Positions 28,876 through 38,925 are shown, counted from the stretch's first letter. The stretch: DNA of 64,000 bases from Leucobacter weissii (GCF_017565745.1 NZ_JAGDYM010000007.1:62001-126000); one strand, 5' to 3'. Notes: generated by a model not told the origin, from the sequence alone. Numbers and translations are program-made.

Positions 28876-30339
28876 TCAACTCTCCTGCGTGGCCTCGACC
28901 CAGGCCAGGTACTCCTCGTCCACGCGGCCCGCGATGTACTCGCCGGTGAAGCAGCTCTTCTCCAGCTCGGTCACCCGGTCCTGGCCCTCGAGGATGGCGC
29001 GATCCATCGCCTCGACGGTCTGATAGACGAGGCGATCCGCGCCGATCTCCTCCGCGACGTCGTCCAGGCTGCGCCCGTGGGCGATCAGCTCCCGGCGGGT
29101 CGGCATGTTGATGCCGTAGACGTGGGGGTAGAGCACGGGGGGCGCGGCCGAGGCGAAGGTCACGGAGGCGGCGCCGGCGCTCCGCGCCATCTCCACGATC
29201 TCGCGCGACGTGGTGCCCCGGACGATGGAATCGTCGACGATGAGCACGTTCTTGCCGCGGAACTCGGTGCTCATGGCGTTGAGCTTCTGCCGCACGGTCT
29301 TCTTGCGCACGGCCTGCCCCGGCATGATGAAGGTGCGGCCGACGTACCGGTTCTTGAAGAAGCCCTCCCGGTACTCGATGCCGAGCTTCTGCGCGACCTG
29401 CATGGCGCTGGGCCTGGCCGAGTCCGGGATCGGCATGACCACGTCGATGTCGCCGGTCGGCGCCTCCGCGATGATCTGCTCGGCGAGCGCGTTGCCGAGG
29501 CGCAGCCGCGCGTCGTACACGGAGATGCCGTTCATCACCGAGTCGGGCCGGGCGAGATAGATGTACTCGAAGGCGCAGGGGACGAGGCGCGGCTCGGCGG
29601 CGCACTGCCGCGAGTACATCCAGCCGTCGGGCGAGATGAGCACCGCCTCGCCCGGCTCGACGTCGCGCACGACCTCGTAGCCTCCCGACTCGAGCACGAG
29701 CGACTCGCTGGCGACGATCCACTCCTCGCCCGAGCCGCCGGGAAGCTCCCGGCGCCCGAGCACCAGCGGCCGGATCCCGAACGGGTCGCGGAAGGCGAGC
29801 AGCCCGTGGCCGGCGATGAGCGCGATGGCGGCGTAGGATCCCTCGACCCGCTCGTGCAGCCGGCCGACCGCGTCGAAGACCTGATCCGCGTCGAGGGAGA
29901 GCCCGCTGATCCCGGACTGCAGCTCGTTCGCGAGCACGTTGAGCAGGAGCTCCGTGTCGGAGTGGGTGTTGAGGTGCCGCCGATCCACGTTGTAGAGCTC
30001 GGCGGTGAGCTCGCGCGTATTGGTCAGGTTGCCGTTGTGCACGAGGATGATCCCGTAGGGCGCGTTCACGTAGAACGGCTGGGCCTCCTCCTCGCTGCCG
30101 GCCGAGCCGTGGGTCGCGTACCGCACGTGCCCGAGGCCCACGTTGCCGAGCAGCTGGCGCATGTCTCGGGTGCGGTAGGCCTCGCGCACCTGCCCCTTCG
30201 CCTTCACCATGTGGAACTGGTTGTCCTCGGAGGTGGCGATGCCCGTCGAGTCCTGGCCGCGGTGCTGGAGCAGCAACAGGCTGTCGTAGATCTGCTGGTT
30301 GACGGGTTCGGACGAGACGATGCCGACGATGCCGCACAT
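28876..30339 (-). CDS. purF: Amidophosphoribosyltransferase
   Basis: First committed step of purine synthesis, 487 aa. The protein starts MCGIVGIVSSEP, so Cys2 becomes the N-terminal nucleophile after Met removal and there is no propeptide. The glutaminase domain has GHVRYATHGSAG and VHNGNLTNTREL. The PRPP-binding loop is VLIVDDSIVRGTTSREIV near residue 370. ATG 30339 is certain from the Cys2 requirement, with AGGAG about 10 bases upstream. The 3' end is duplicated twice downstream. Confidence 0.97.
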   Translation of the reverse strand: MCGIVGIVSSEPVNQQIYDSLLLLQHRGQDSTGIATSEDNQFHMVKAKGQVREAYRTRDMRQLLGNVGLGHVRYATHGSAGSEEEAQPFYVNAPYGIILVHNGNLTNTRELTAELYNVDRRHLNTHSDTELLLNVLANELQSGISGLSLDADQVFDAVGRLHERVEGSYAAIALIAGHGLLAFRDPFGIRPLVLGRRELPGGSGEEWIVASESLVLESGGYEVVRDVEPGEAVLISPDGWMYSRQCAAEPRLVPCAFEYIYLARPDSVMNGISVYDARLRLGNALAEQIIAEAPTGDIDVVMPIPDSARPSAMQVAQKLGIEYREGFFKNRYVGRTFIMPGQAVRKKTVRQKLNAMSTEFRGKNVLIVDDSIVRGTTSREIVEMARSAGAASVTFASAAPPVLYPHVYGINMPTRRELIAHGRSLDDVAEEIGADRLVYQTVEAMDRAILEGQDRVTELEKSCFTGEYIAGRVDEEYLAWVEATQES

Positions 30340-30422
30340 GCTGGGGATCTGCTCCTGCGGGTGAGAGGGGTGCCGCGCTCCGCGACCAGATAAGTCTACC
30401 CCCGGCGGGTAGGCTGGAAGGC

Positions 30423-31535
30423 GTGAGCGAACAGAGCAACGCATATGCCCGTGCCGGCGTGGACACGGCGGCCGGCGATCTGGCCGTCGATCTGATGAGG
30501 GCCGCGGTGGCGCGCACCCACGGACCGGAGGTGGTGGGCGGCGTCGGCGGCTTCGCCGGGCTCTTCGACGCGTCGGCGCTGCTCGGCTACCGGCGCCCGC
30601 TGCTGGCGAGCTCCACCGACGGCGTCGGCACGAAGGTCGCGATCGCCCAGGCGATCGACACGCACGACACCATCGGGCAGGATCTGGTCGCCATGGTCGT
30701 CGACGACATCGTGGTGGTCGGCGCGAGGCCGCTCTTCATGACCGACTACATCGCCTGCGGCCGGCTGGTGCCGGAGCGGATCGCCGCGATCGTCGCGGGG
30801 ATCGCGCGGGCGTGCGAGGCGACCGGCACCGCGCTCGTCGGCGGCGAGACCGCCGAGCATCCCGGGCTGCTCGGGGCCGACGAATACGATGTGGCCGGCG
30901 CGGCCGTGGGCGTGGTCGAGGCGGACGCGCTGCTGGGCCCCGAGCGGGTCGGCGACGGCGACGTCGTGCTCGCCATGGCCGCCTCCGGCCTGCACTCGAA
31001 CGGTTTCTCCCTGGTGCGCCGGATCCTGCGGGATCGGGGCATCGGGTACGGCGATCACTCGGAGGAGCTCGGCGCCGCCTACGGCGAGGCGCTGCTCGAA
31101 CCGACCGCGCTCTACACGGCTCCGCTGCTCGCGGTGCTCGACGATCCCGAGCTGAGCGGGGCGATCCACTCCCTCAGCCATGTCACGGGCGGGGGCATCG
31201 CGGCGAACCTGGCGCGCGTGCTGCCCGCGGGCGCCTGGGTCGAGCTGGATCGCTCCGCCTGGTCGCCGCTGCCGGTCTTCCGCCATCTGGCGCAGCTGGG
31301 CGGCCACACCCTCGAGGGGGTGGAGAGCGCCTGGAACCTGGGCATCGGCATGTTCGCGGTGGTCGAGGCGGATCGCGCCGCCGCCGTCGCTGCGCGGCTG
31401 AGCGCGCTGGGCGTCGCCACCTGGACCGCCGGTGCGATCTCCACGGCGCCGCGCGAGCTCGAGGGCTTCGAGCAGGGCGCCAAGGGCGTCGACGGGGGAG
31501 CGGTCAGGCTGGTGGGATCCTACGCGGGATCGTAG
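30423..31535 (+). CDS. purM: Phosphoribosylformylglycinamidine cyclo-ligase
   Basis: AIR synthetase, 370 aa. It begins NAYARAGVDTAAGDLAVDLMR. The motif LASSTDGVGTKVAIAQ is near residue 60. DIVVVGARPLFMTDYIACG, LVGGETAEHPGLLGADEYDVAG and SGLHSNGFSLVRRIL follow. GTG 30423 lies 7 bases after TAGGCT, a leaderless layout. It is divergent from purF with an 83-base gap that must hold both promoters. Confidence 0.97.
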   Translation: MSEQSNAYARAGVDTAAGDLAVDLMRAAVARTHGPEVVGGVGGFAGLFDASALLGYRRPLLASSTDGVGTKVAIAQAIDTHDTIGQDLVAMVVDDIVVVGARPLFMTDYIACGRLVPERIAAIVAGIARACEATGTALVGGETAEHPGLLGADEYDVAGAAVGVVEADALLGPERVGDGDVVLAMAASGLHSNGFSLVRRILRDRGIGYGDHSEELGAAYGEALLEPTALYTAPLLAVLDDPELSGAIHSLSHVTGGGIAANLARVLPAGAWVELDRSAWSPLPVFRHLAQLGGHTLEGVESAWNLGIGMFAVVEADRAAAVAARLSALGVATWTAGAISTAPRELEGFEQGAKGVDGGAVRLVGSYAGS

Positions 31536-31560
31536 GCCGGCCCGGGATCGCGGACCGGCC
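31525..31560. terminator. Hairpin between convergent purM and DUF3073 gene
   Basis: aggccgg (31533-31539) can pair with ccggcct (31556-31562) across a 16-base loop, just after the purM stop and at the end of the convergent gene. A terminator role is inferred from its position only. Confidence 0.4.
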
Positions 31561-31734
31561 TCAGTCCTCGTCCTCGTCGTCGTTGTACTTGTCGGCGTAC
31601 TCGGCCCACGGATCCTCGCCCGACTGCTTGGAGGCGAGTTCCCGCTCGAGTTCCGAGAGGTCCGTGCTCGGGCTGAAATACTTCAGCTCCCGAGCGACTT
31701 TGGTGTGTTTTGCTTTCTGACGGCCGCGCCCCAT
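31561..31734 (-). CDS. DUF3073 domain protein
   Basis: A 57-aa protein: MGRGRQKAKHTKVARELKYF, then a helical middle and an acidic end YNDDEDED. This matches DUF3073, a short family found throughout Actinobacteria near purM, with unknown function. ATG 31734 has AAGGGGGT 6 bases upstream; an upstream in-frame extension has no conservation. The charge pattern (basic N-terminus, acidic C-terminus) suggests nucleic-acid or ribosome association, but this is only a guess. Confidence 0.88.
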   Translation of the reverse strand: MGRGRQKAKHTKVARELKYFSPSTDLSELERELASKQSGEDPWAEYADKYNDDEDED

Positions 31735-31874
31735 GCGTGACCCCCTTACACATTCGGGCCTCGCGGAATCACGTTCCGCGAGGCAGCTCTGCTCCAAATA
31801 GACGTATGGGCGCAAGCCTACCATGCGAGTCGCTCCACGGGCGGATACGGCGGGCGCCGCGATAGGATCGTCGG

Positions 31875-32528
31875 GTGGCCGCCCAACCCGCGAGACGACG
31901 GATCGTGCGCCGCGTGCTGATCGTGGCGCTGATCCTCGCCGTCCTCGTGGTCGCCGGGGCCGTGGCGATGATCGTGCCGATCCTCACGCACCAGAGCGCC
32001 GGCGGCTCGGGCCAGGAGGTGCCGGACGGGTTCGTGTCGGAGACGGAGGCGCTCGGGGCGGACGGCCGCACGCGCGAGCTGTCGGTGGAGACCGCCGACG
32101 GTCGACCGGCCGATCTCGCCCGGATCCGCCCCGGAGATCTTCTGGTGGTGCACGGGAGCGGCTTCGACGCCGACATCGGCATCTACGTCGCCGTCTGCCT
32201 CATCCCCTCGATTCCCGGCGAGAAGCCCTCGCCGTGCCTCGGCGGCGTGCCGGAGGGAGCGATGGAGGAGGACGGGCCGGGCGGAGCCGACGCCGAGCCG
32301 TCGAGCAGCGTCTGGATCACCGACGCCTGGGCCTGGCGGGCTTTCGCCACCCAGGGCTGGGACGATGCCGCGACCGGATCCTTCACCGCGCGACTGCTGG
32401 TCCCCGAGTCCGCGCAGGACGGTCTCGACTGCTCCAGGTCCGCCTGCGCGGTGACGACGCGGGCGGATCACACCGCCTCGGCCGACCGGGTGCAGGACAT
32501 GCAGCTCCCCGTTTCGTTCGACCGGTGA
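31875..32528 (+). CDS. Membrane-anchored exported protein of unknown function
   Basis: A 217-aa protein with a basic N-terminus (ARRRIVRR), one TM helix near residues 13-37 and an extracellular domain. The domain has VVHGSGFDADIGIYVAVCLI and CSRSACAVTTRADHT; its four cysteines could form two disulphides. The pattern GxGFD...GxYVAxC with a final Ala/Thr-rich strand resembles extracellular Ig-like domains of the neocarzinostatin-type fold, which is a weak impression. GTG 31875 stands 6 bases after TAGGAT. Confidence 0.65.
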   Translation: MAAQPARRRIVRRVLIVALILAVLVVAGAVAMIVPILTHQSAGGSGQEVPDGFVSETEALGADGRTRELSVETADGRPADLARIRPGDLLVVHGSGFDADIGIYVAVCLIPSIPGEKPSPCLGGVPEGAMEEDGPGGADAEPSSSVWITDAWAWRAFATQGWDDAATGSFTARLLVPESAQDGLDCSRSACAVTTRADHTASADRVQDMQLPVSFDR

Positions 32529-32543
32529 GCGTGCGCTGGGCGC

Positions 32544-33848
32544 TCAGCCCGCCGTCGGGACGAGCAGGATCGCCGCGGTGTAGATCGTCAGGCCGGCCAG
32601 GGCGCCCACGACGGTGCCGTTGATGCGGATGAACTGCAGATCTCGGCCGATCTGCAGCTCGATCTTCTCTGCGGCCTCCCGGGCGTCCCAGCGCTGGACG
32701 GTCTCGACGACCACGCTGGCGATGTTGTGGCGGTAGGTGCGCACGAGGTGCTCCACCACCCGCATCACCCACACGTCGATCTTGTACTGGAGCGTGCGGT
32801 CGGCGAGCAGCTGCGCGCCGAAGTCCTGCAGCGCGACGACGAGACGGCCCCGCAGCTCGCTCGACGGATCCTCGAGCATCCCGACCAGCGCCGTGCGGGC
32901 CGTCTCCCACGTGCTCGCGGCCAGGGCGCGCACGCGGGGGCTGTCGAACACCTCGAGCTTGAACGCCTCCAACTGCGCCCGCAGCTCGGGCTTGGCCTCG
33001 AGGTCGCGGGCGAAATCGTGCAGGAAATCGCGGGCGGCGACGCGCAGCGGGTGGTCCGGATCCTGCCGCACCGCGCGGGTGAAGCGCACGGCCTCGGCGT
33101 GCATCCGCCCGTCGACGAATCGCTGGGCGAAGCTCGGCAGCCACGTGGGCAGCTGCGACGACACCATGCGCTCGAAGGCCTCGGGATGGGTGATCAGCCA
33201 GTCCTCCATCCGCTCGGCGGCGATGTCCATCAGCGGCTCCTGGTGCCCGCCGGTGACGAACGAGTCGAGGGCCCGGCCGAGCAGCGGCCCCCACTCGGGC
33301 TCGAGGATGTGCGTGCGGGCGAGGGACTCGATGAGCTCCTGCACGTCGGCGTCGTCGAGCACCGTCAGCGCGCCCAGCCCCGCGCTGGCGACGAGCTCGC
33401 CCACGTGCGCCGCGTTCCCTGGGGTCTGCAGCCAGGCGCCCGCGAGGCGCGCGCCGCTGATGCCCGCCAGCTTCTCGTGGACCACCTCGTCGGCGAGGAA
33501 GTTCTCCTCGATGAACGAGCCGAGGCCCTCGCCGATCTCGTCCTTCTTGTTCGAGATCAGGTTGGTGTGGGGGATGGGCAGGCCGAGCGGGTGGCGGAAC
33601 AGCGCCGTGACGGCGAACCAGTCCGCGAGCGCGCCGACCATGCCCCCCTCGCTCGCCGCGCGCACGAAGGCCAGCCAGGGATACCGCTCCTGCAGCGCGA
33701 AGGAGACGACGAAAAGGAGCGCCATGATCCCGAGCAGGGCGAGCGCGAGGCGCTGCATCCGGCGCAGCTGCGCGAGACGCTCGAAATCGGCCGGGGTGAC
33801 GGCTCCCAGGGAGCGTGAGGCCGTTCGTCTGGGGTGGCTGGTGCGCAT
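32544..33848 (-). CDS. DUF445 family membrane protein
   Basis: A 434-aa protein. Two N-terminal hydrophobic segments (LALALLGIMALLFVVSFAL near residue 37 and EGGMVGALADWFAVTALF near 67) carry the family hallmark GALADWFAVTALFRHPLG, followed by IPHTNLISNKKDEIGEGLGSFI. The long helical middle is soluble and a C-terminal TM segment ends at ILLVPTAG. DUF445/YheB proteins are widespread, and no function is established. ATG 33848 is chosen because the sequence before it is not conserved. Confidence 0.88.
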   Translation of the reverse strand: MRTSHPRRTASRSLGAVTPADFERLAQLRRMQRLALALLGIMALLFVVSFALQERYPWLAFVRAASEGGMVGALADWFAVTALFRHPLGLPIPHTNLISNKKDEIGEGLGSFIEENFLADEVVHEKLAGISGARLAGAWLQTPGNAAHVGELVASAGLGALTVLDDADVQELIESLARTHILEPEWGPLLGRALDSFVTGGHQEPLMDIAAERMEDWLITHPEAFERMVSSQLPTWLPSFAQRFVDGRMHAEAVRFTRAVRQDPDHPLRVAARDFLHDFARDLEAKPELRAQLEAFKLEVFDSPRVRALAASTWETARTALVGMLEDPSSELRGRLVVALQDFGAQLLADRTLQYKIDVWVMRVVEHLVRTYRHNIASVVVETVQRWDAREAAEKIELQIGRDLQFIRINGTVVGALAGLTIYTAAILLVPTAG

Positions 33849-33903
33849 CCTCCCATTATCGCGCGCGGGGGGATTGCCAGGCGGGCATGGGATGATTCCG
33901 CCT

Positions 33904-36900
33904 ATGCATGTGCTTGCCGAGCTGAGTCTGAAGAACCGGGCCCTGATCGCACTCGTCACCATCGTCGCCTCCGTCTTCGGGTTCTTCGGCGTCGGATCGC
34001 TCAAGCAGGAGCTCATGCCCTCGGTGCAGTTCCCCGCGGTCGTGGTCACCGCGTCCTACTCGGGGGCCTCGCCCGAGGTGGTGCTGAACGACGTGACGGA
34101 TCCGATCGAGACGGCGCTGCGCGGCGTCCCCGGGCTGGAGCAGACGACGTCGACCTCGTCGACCGGGGCGGCGATGGTGCTCGCCGAGTTCGAGTACGGG
34201 GTGGACCTGACCGTCACCGAGCAGCGGGTCGAGCGCGCGATCTCCCGCATCTCGGCGCTGCTGCCGCAGGACGTGGAGCCGGCGGTGATGTCGGGATCGC
34301 TCGACGACTTCCCCGTGATCCAGATCGCGGTGACGCCCCCGGACGGCGTCGACGCCGAGGAGACGGCGCGGCTGATCGAGCGGATCGCGCGCCCGGAGCT
34401 GAGCGACCTCGACGGCGTGCGAGAGGCCCAGGTGCTGGGCGCCCGCGGCGATCGCGTCACCATCACGATCGACGCGGACGAGCTCGCGGAGGAGTCGCTC
34501 ACCTCGCAATCGATCACCGATGCGCTGCAGCAGAGCGGCCTGCTGATGGCTGCCGGCAGCATCACCGAGGACGGGCGCACGCTCGCCGTGCAGGCCGGCG
34601 AGGCGCTCGACTCGGTCGAGCAGATCGAAGATCTGCCGCTCACCCGGGATCCGGCTCTGCTCCAGGCGCAGGCGGAGGCCGAAGCGGCCGCGGCCCAGCA
34701 GTCCGCCGAGCAGGCCGCCGCGGGGGGCGCCGCGATCCCGCAGACCGAGCAGCCGACGACGCAGGAGGGCTCCGAGCAGCAGAGCTCGGGGACGCCGCCG
34801 GTGATCACCATCGGCGAGGTGGCCGAGGTGGCCCTCGAGCCCAACCCCGAGCAGAGCCTCTCGCGGGTGAACGGCGCGCCGGCGCTCACGATCGCCATCA
34901 CCAAGCTCTCCTCCGCGAACACGGTGGACGTCTCCCACGCGGTCCAGGATCTCCTGCCCGAGCTGGAGCGCTCGCTCGGCGGCGCCCAGCTCGAGGTCAT
35001 CTTCGATCAGGCCCCCTATGTGGAGCGGTCGATCGAGACGCTCACCACGGAGGGGCTGCTGGGCCTCGCCTTCGCGGTGCTCGTGATTCTCGTCTTCCTG
35101 CTGTCGGTGCGTGCCACGCTCGTCACGGCGATCTCCATCCCGGTCTCCGTGCTGCTGACCTTCGTCGCGCTGAACTTCGCGGACTACTCGCTCAACATGC
35201 TGACGCTCGGCGCGCTGACCATCTCCATCGGCCGGGTCGTGGACGACTCCATCGTGGTGATCGAGAACATCAAGCGGCACCTCGCGGAGGCGCCGCCGGG
35301 CGCCGATCGGGCCGCGACCATCGTCGGCGCCGTGCGCGAGGTCGGCGGCGCGATCACGGCGTCGACCGTCACCTCGGCCGCGGTCTTCCTGCCGATGGCC
35401 TTCGTGTCCGGGATGGTGGGCGAGCTGTTCCGGCCCTTCGCCTTCACGGCCACCTTCGCGCTCGCCGCCTCGCTGCTGGTGGCGCTGACCATCGTGCCGG
35501 TGCTCGCCTTCTGGTTCCTGCGTGATGGCCGGCGGACGGCACCCGCCGGAGCGCCCGCGGAGCACGCGCCGCCGGCCGCCGGAGAGCACGCGGCGCCGGC
35601 CGCCCCCGCGCGGTTGAACGGGTTCCAGCGGGGATACCGGCCGATCATCGACTGGACGCTGAAGCGGCCGGCCGTCACCCTGCTCGCCTCCGTGCTGGTG
35701 TTCGCGGGAACGCTGGCCGCGACTCCGCTCATGAAGACCAACTTCATGGGCAGCGACGAGCAGAACTCCGTCGGCCTCACCCAGACCCTCGCCCCGGGGA
35801 CCAGCATCGACGCCCAGCTCGAGCAGGCCGAACGCGTCGAGGACGCACTCGCCGGGGTCGAGGACGTGCGGATGGTGCAGGCGAGCATCGGCGGGGGCGA
35901 GGGCATGAGCGCCATGTTCGGGGCCGGCGGCGACGGGGTGATCAGCTATTCGATCACGACCGACGAGAACGCCGAGCAGAGCGAGGTGCAGGACGAGATC
36001 CGCTCCGCGGTCGACGCGCTCGACGATGCGGGCGAGTTCTCGATCGGCGTCTCGGACGGCGGCGTGACCATGTCGAGCGCCATCGAGGTCATCGTCTCGG
36101 CGCCCGACCAGGAGACGCTGGCCGAGGCGAGCGACGCGCTCGTGGCCGAGCTCCGCGCTCAGGACGGCCTGGTGCAGGTCGAGAGCGACCTCGCCGCCGC
36201 CCGCCCCTACCTCTCCGTCACGGTGGACCGCGTCGCGGCCGCCGAGGCCGGGCTCAGCGAGGCGGCGGTCGCCGGGATCCTCTCGGCGCGGATGCAGCCC
36301 TCGCAGATCGGGCAGATCGTGCTCGAGAACACCGGGACGGGCATCTACCTCTCGCAGGGAGAGGCCCCGGTCGACGAGGAGGAGATCGGGGCGCTCGAGA
36401 TCCCCACCGCGAACGGCGAGGAGCGGCTCGAGGATCTCGCGACGATCGAGGTGCTCGACGGTCCCGTGAGCATCGGCACTCAGGACGGCAACCGCGTCGT
36501 GACCGTGTCGGCGCTCCCGGAGGGGGACGACCTGGGAACGGCCGGCATCGCCGTCGATGCGGCGATCGCCGCGGTCGAACTGCCCGCCGGGGCCACCGCG
36601 AGCATCGGGGGAGTCATGTCGCAGCAGAGCGACGCCTTCGAGCAGCTCGGGCTGGCGCTGCTGATCGCGATCCTGATCGTCTACGTGGTGATGGTGGCCA
36701 CCTTCAAGAGCCTGCTGCAGCCGCTGCTGCTGCTCGTCTCGGTGCCGTTCGCGGCGACCGGCGCGCTGCTGCTGCTCATCGCCACGGGCATCCCCCTGGG
36801 CGTCGCCTCGCTGATCGGCCTCCTCATGCTGATCGGCATCGTGGTCACGAACGCGATCGTGCTGATCGATCTCGTGAACCAGCTGAGAGAGCGCGGCGAG

Positions 36901-37254
36901 AGCCTGCGCGAGGCGGTGATGCAGGGATCGCTGCTGCGTCTGCGGCCCATCGTGATGACCGCGCTGGCGACGATCCTCGCGCTCACGCCGATGGGCCTGG
37001 GCATCACCGGCAGCGGCGGCTTCATCTCGCAGCCGCTCGCCGTGGTGGTGATCGGCGGGCTGCTCTCGTCGACGGTGCTCACCCTGGTGGTGCTGCCCAC
37101 GCTCTACTACGCGGTCGAGCGCCGCCGGGAGCGGTCGCGCGAGCGTCGCGCAGCGCGGCGCTCGGAACAGGACGGTCGTCGCGCAGCGCGGCGCTCGGAG
37201 AAGGCAGGCCGCCGCGCCGCGACCGACGCGGCCTCCGCTGCGGCGCCGGAGTAA
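33904..37254 (+). CDS. RND-superfamily efflux transporter (AcrB/HAE1-like)
   Basis: A 1116-aa transporter with the twelve-TM, two-loop RND plan. TM1 is near residues 13-30 (ALIALVTIVASVFGFFGVGSL). TM2-6 fall in the region 380-545. The family motif GRVVDDSIVVIENIKRHL in TM4 has the proton-relay Asp pair. TM7-12 lie after residue 590, with DLVNQLRERGESLREAV near the end. A Gln/Ala-rich insert (residues 258-300) lies in the first porter loop. The C-terminus is a basic repeat (ARRSEQDGRRAARRSEKAGRR). No membrane-fusion protein is adjacent. Substrate unknown. Confidence 0.9.
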   Translation: MHVLAELSLKNRALIALVTIVASVFGFFGVGSLKQELMPSVQFPAVVVTASYSGASPEVVLNDVTDPIETALRGVPGLEQTTSTSSTGAAMVLAEFEYGVDLTVTEQRVERAISRISALLPQDVEPAVMSGSLDDFPVIQIAVTPPDGVDAEETARLIERIARPELSDLDGVREAQVLGARGDRVTITIDADELAEESLTSQSITDALQQSGLLMAAGSITEDGRTLAVQAGEALDSVEQIEDLPLTRDPALLQAQAEAEAAAAQQSAEQAAAGGAAIPQTEQPTTQEGSEQQSSGTPPVITIGEVAEVALEPNPEQSLSRVNGAPALTIAITKLSSANTVDVSHAVQDLLPELERSLGGAQLEVIFDQAPYVERSIETLTTEGLLGLAFAVLVILVFLLSVRATLVTAISIPVSVLLTFVALNFADYSLNMLTLGALTISIGRVVDDSIVVIENIKRHLAEAPPGADRAATIVGAVREVGGAITASTVTSAAVFLPMAFVSGMVGELFRPFAFTATFALAASLLVALTIVPVLAFWFLRDGRRTAPAGAPAEHAPPAAGEHAAPAAPARLNGFQRGYRPIIDWTLKRPAVTLLASVLVFAGTLAATPLMKTNFMGSDEQNSVGLTQTLAPGTSIDAQLEQAERVEDALAGVEDVRMVQASIGGGEGMSAMFGAGGDGVISYSITTDENAEQSEVQDEIRSAVDALDDAGEFSIGVSDGGVTMSSAIEVIVSAPDQETLAEASDALVAELRAQDGLVQVESDLAAARPYLSVTVDRVAAAEAGLSEAAVAGILSARMQPSQIGQIVLENTGTGIYLSQGEAPVDEEEIGALEIPTANGEERLEDLATIEVLDGPVSIGTQDGNRVVTVSALPEGDDLGTAGIAVDAAIAAVELPAGATASIGGVMSQQSDAFEQLGLALLIAILIVYVVMVATFKSLLQPLLLLVSVPFAATGALLLLIATGIPLGVASLIGLLMLIGIVVTNAIVLIDLVNQLRERGESLREAVMQGSLLRLRPIVMTALATILALTPMGLGITGSGGFISQPLAVVVIGGLLSSTVLTLVVLPTLYYAVERRRERSRERRAARRSEQDGRRAARRSEKAGRRAATDAASAAAPE

Positions 37255-37258
37255 CCGG

Positions 37259-38758
37259 GTGGCGCGGCGACGCGGCTACCGGCCGCCGGGCGACTACGAT
37301 CCGAGGCGCGGCCCGAAGCGGGCGCGGCCCGGCGGCCGCGCGTCGGAGCAGCGGGAGGCGGAGGGCGGCAGCAGCCGTCCCGCCGGCCCGGCTCCGGCTC
37401 CTGTTCCTGCGCAGCCTCCGCTGCGGACCCCGCCTGCGCCCCTCGACGCCGTGCTGACCCGGGCGGAGGACGTCGCCGGTGCGAGCTTCGCCGAGCTGGG
37501 GGTCGGGGGCAACATCGTGCGGGCGCTCGCCGAGCTGGGCGCGACGAAACCGCTCCCGATCCAGGTGGCGACGATCCCGGACGCCCTCGCGGGGCACCAC
37601 GTCCTCGGGCGGGGGCGCACCGGCTCGGGCAAGACCATCGCGTTCGGCGCGGCCCTGGTGGAGCGACTGCTGCGCCTCCGCGCGGAGGGCGCGTTCCCCG
37701 ACGAATCCGCCCGAGAGAAGCCGCGCCGCGGTGAACGACGGGAACGGTCCGAACGGGGCGGCGGACGCGCGCCCCGGGCGCTGATCCTCGCCCCGACCCG
37801 CGAGCTCGCGCTGCAGATCGACCGCACGGTGCAGCCGATCGCGCGGTCGGTCGGCCTCTACACCGGCCAGTTCGTGGGCGGCCAGCCCCTCGAACCGCAG
37901 CTGCACGCCCTGCGCCGCGGCGTCGACATCGCCATCGGCACCCCGGGCCGGGTCGAAGATCTCGCCGGTCGCGGGCACCTGGATCTCGGCCGGATCGCCG
38001 TCACGGTGCTGGACGAGGCGGATCACATGGCCGAGCTGGGCTTCGTCGAGTCCGTGCGGAGGATCCTGCGTCGCACGCGCCGCGGCGGTCAGCGGCTGCT
38101 CTTCTCGGCCACCCTCGACCGCGGCGTCGACGAGCTCGTGCGCGAGTTCCTGCCGAGCCCCGCGATCCACGAGGTCGTCGAGGGGAGCCGGACGGTCGGA
38201 CCGGAGGGTCGATCCGATGCGGCGGGCGGCGTCGAGCACCGGGTGCTGATCGTGCTGCGCGAGCACAAGGACGACGCGCTGGTGCGGCTGGTCGGGGACG
38301 GAGGCGTCGCCGACGGCGCCGGCCGGGACGGACGACGGGCGGGTCCGGTGCGCACGATCGTGTTCTGCCGCACCCGGGCCTACGCCGAGCACGTGGTCGA
38401 GCTGCTCGCGGGCGCGGGTCTGCGCGCCGTCGCGCTGCACGGCGATCTCTCGCAGCCGCGGCGGGAGCGCAACCTCGAGAGCTTCGCCGCGGGCCGAGCC
38501 CGGGTGCTCGTTGCGACCGATGTGGCCGCGCGGGGCATCCACGTCGACGGCGTCGAACTGGTGCTGCAGGCCGATCCCCCCGACGATCCCAAGGCCTACC
38601 TGCACCGTGCCGGCCGCACGGGCCGCGTCGGCGGCGACGGGGAGGTGCGCGGCGGCACGGTGCTCACGGTGATCCCGCGCACCCGCCAGAAGCGCACGCG
38701 CGAGCTCTTCGCCGAGCTCGGCATCGAGCCCGCGTCGTTCGCCGACTTCGCGCCCTGA
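37259..38758 (+). CDS. DEAD-box RNA helicase
   Basis: A 499-aa ATP-dependent RNA helicase. After an 80-residue basic Arg/Pro-rich N-terminus come the Q motif (PLPIQVATIPDAL), RTGSGKT, PTRELALQID, GTPGR, DEAD, SAT, and the C-domain ATDVAARGIHVDG and HRAGRTGR. The DEAD box is followed by HMAELGFVESV. It begins at GTG 4 bases after the upstream RND gene, which implies co-transcription, but a functional tie is not evident. The protein ends soon after the helicase core, without a long RNA-binding tail. Confidence 0.93.
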   Translation: MARRRGYRPPGDYDPRRGPKRARPGGRASEQREAEGGSSRPAGPAPAPVPAQPPLRTPPAPLDAVLTRAEDVAGASFAELGVGGNIVRALAELGATKPLPIQVATIPDALAGHHVLGRGRTGSGKTIAFGAALVERLLRLRAEGAFPDESAREKPRRGERRERSERGGGRAPRALILAPTRELALQIDRTVQPIARSVGLYTGQFVGGQPLEPQLHALRRGVDIAIGTPGRVEDLAGRGHLDLGRIAVTVLDEADHMAELGFVESVRRILRRTRRGGQRLLFSATLDRGVDELVREFLPSPAIHEVVEGSRTVGPEGRSDAAGGVEHRVLIVLREHKDDALVRLVGDGGVADGAGRDGRRAGPVRTIVFCRTRAYAEHVVELLAGAGLRAVALHGDLSQPRRERNLESFAAGRARVLVATDVAARGIHVDGVELVLQADPPDDPKAYLHRAGRTGRVGGDGEVRGGTVLTVIPRTRQKRTRELFAELGIEPASFADFAP

Positions 38759-38925
38759 TCCTCGCCCCGCCGCGCCCCTGCACCCCAGGGCCTGCTGCTC
38801 CGGCGTGCCCGCGCTCCTCGCGCGCCCGCCCCGCTCCGCGGTGTCCTCCACGATGCTCCGGGAGGGGCCGGATCGGCAGAGGTTTCGGCGACGAGTCTGG
38901 GAGTCGGCTCCGTATCGGGAAAAAG

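Noticed and set aside
37140-37240. Repeat in the tail of the RND transporter as a mobile sequence
   Set aside because: It is an in-frame basic duplication (GRRAARRSE) at the C-terminus, without flanking repeats or hairpin.
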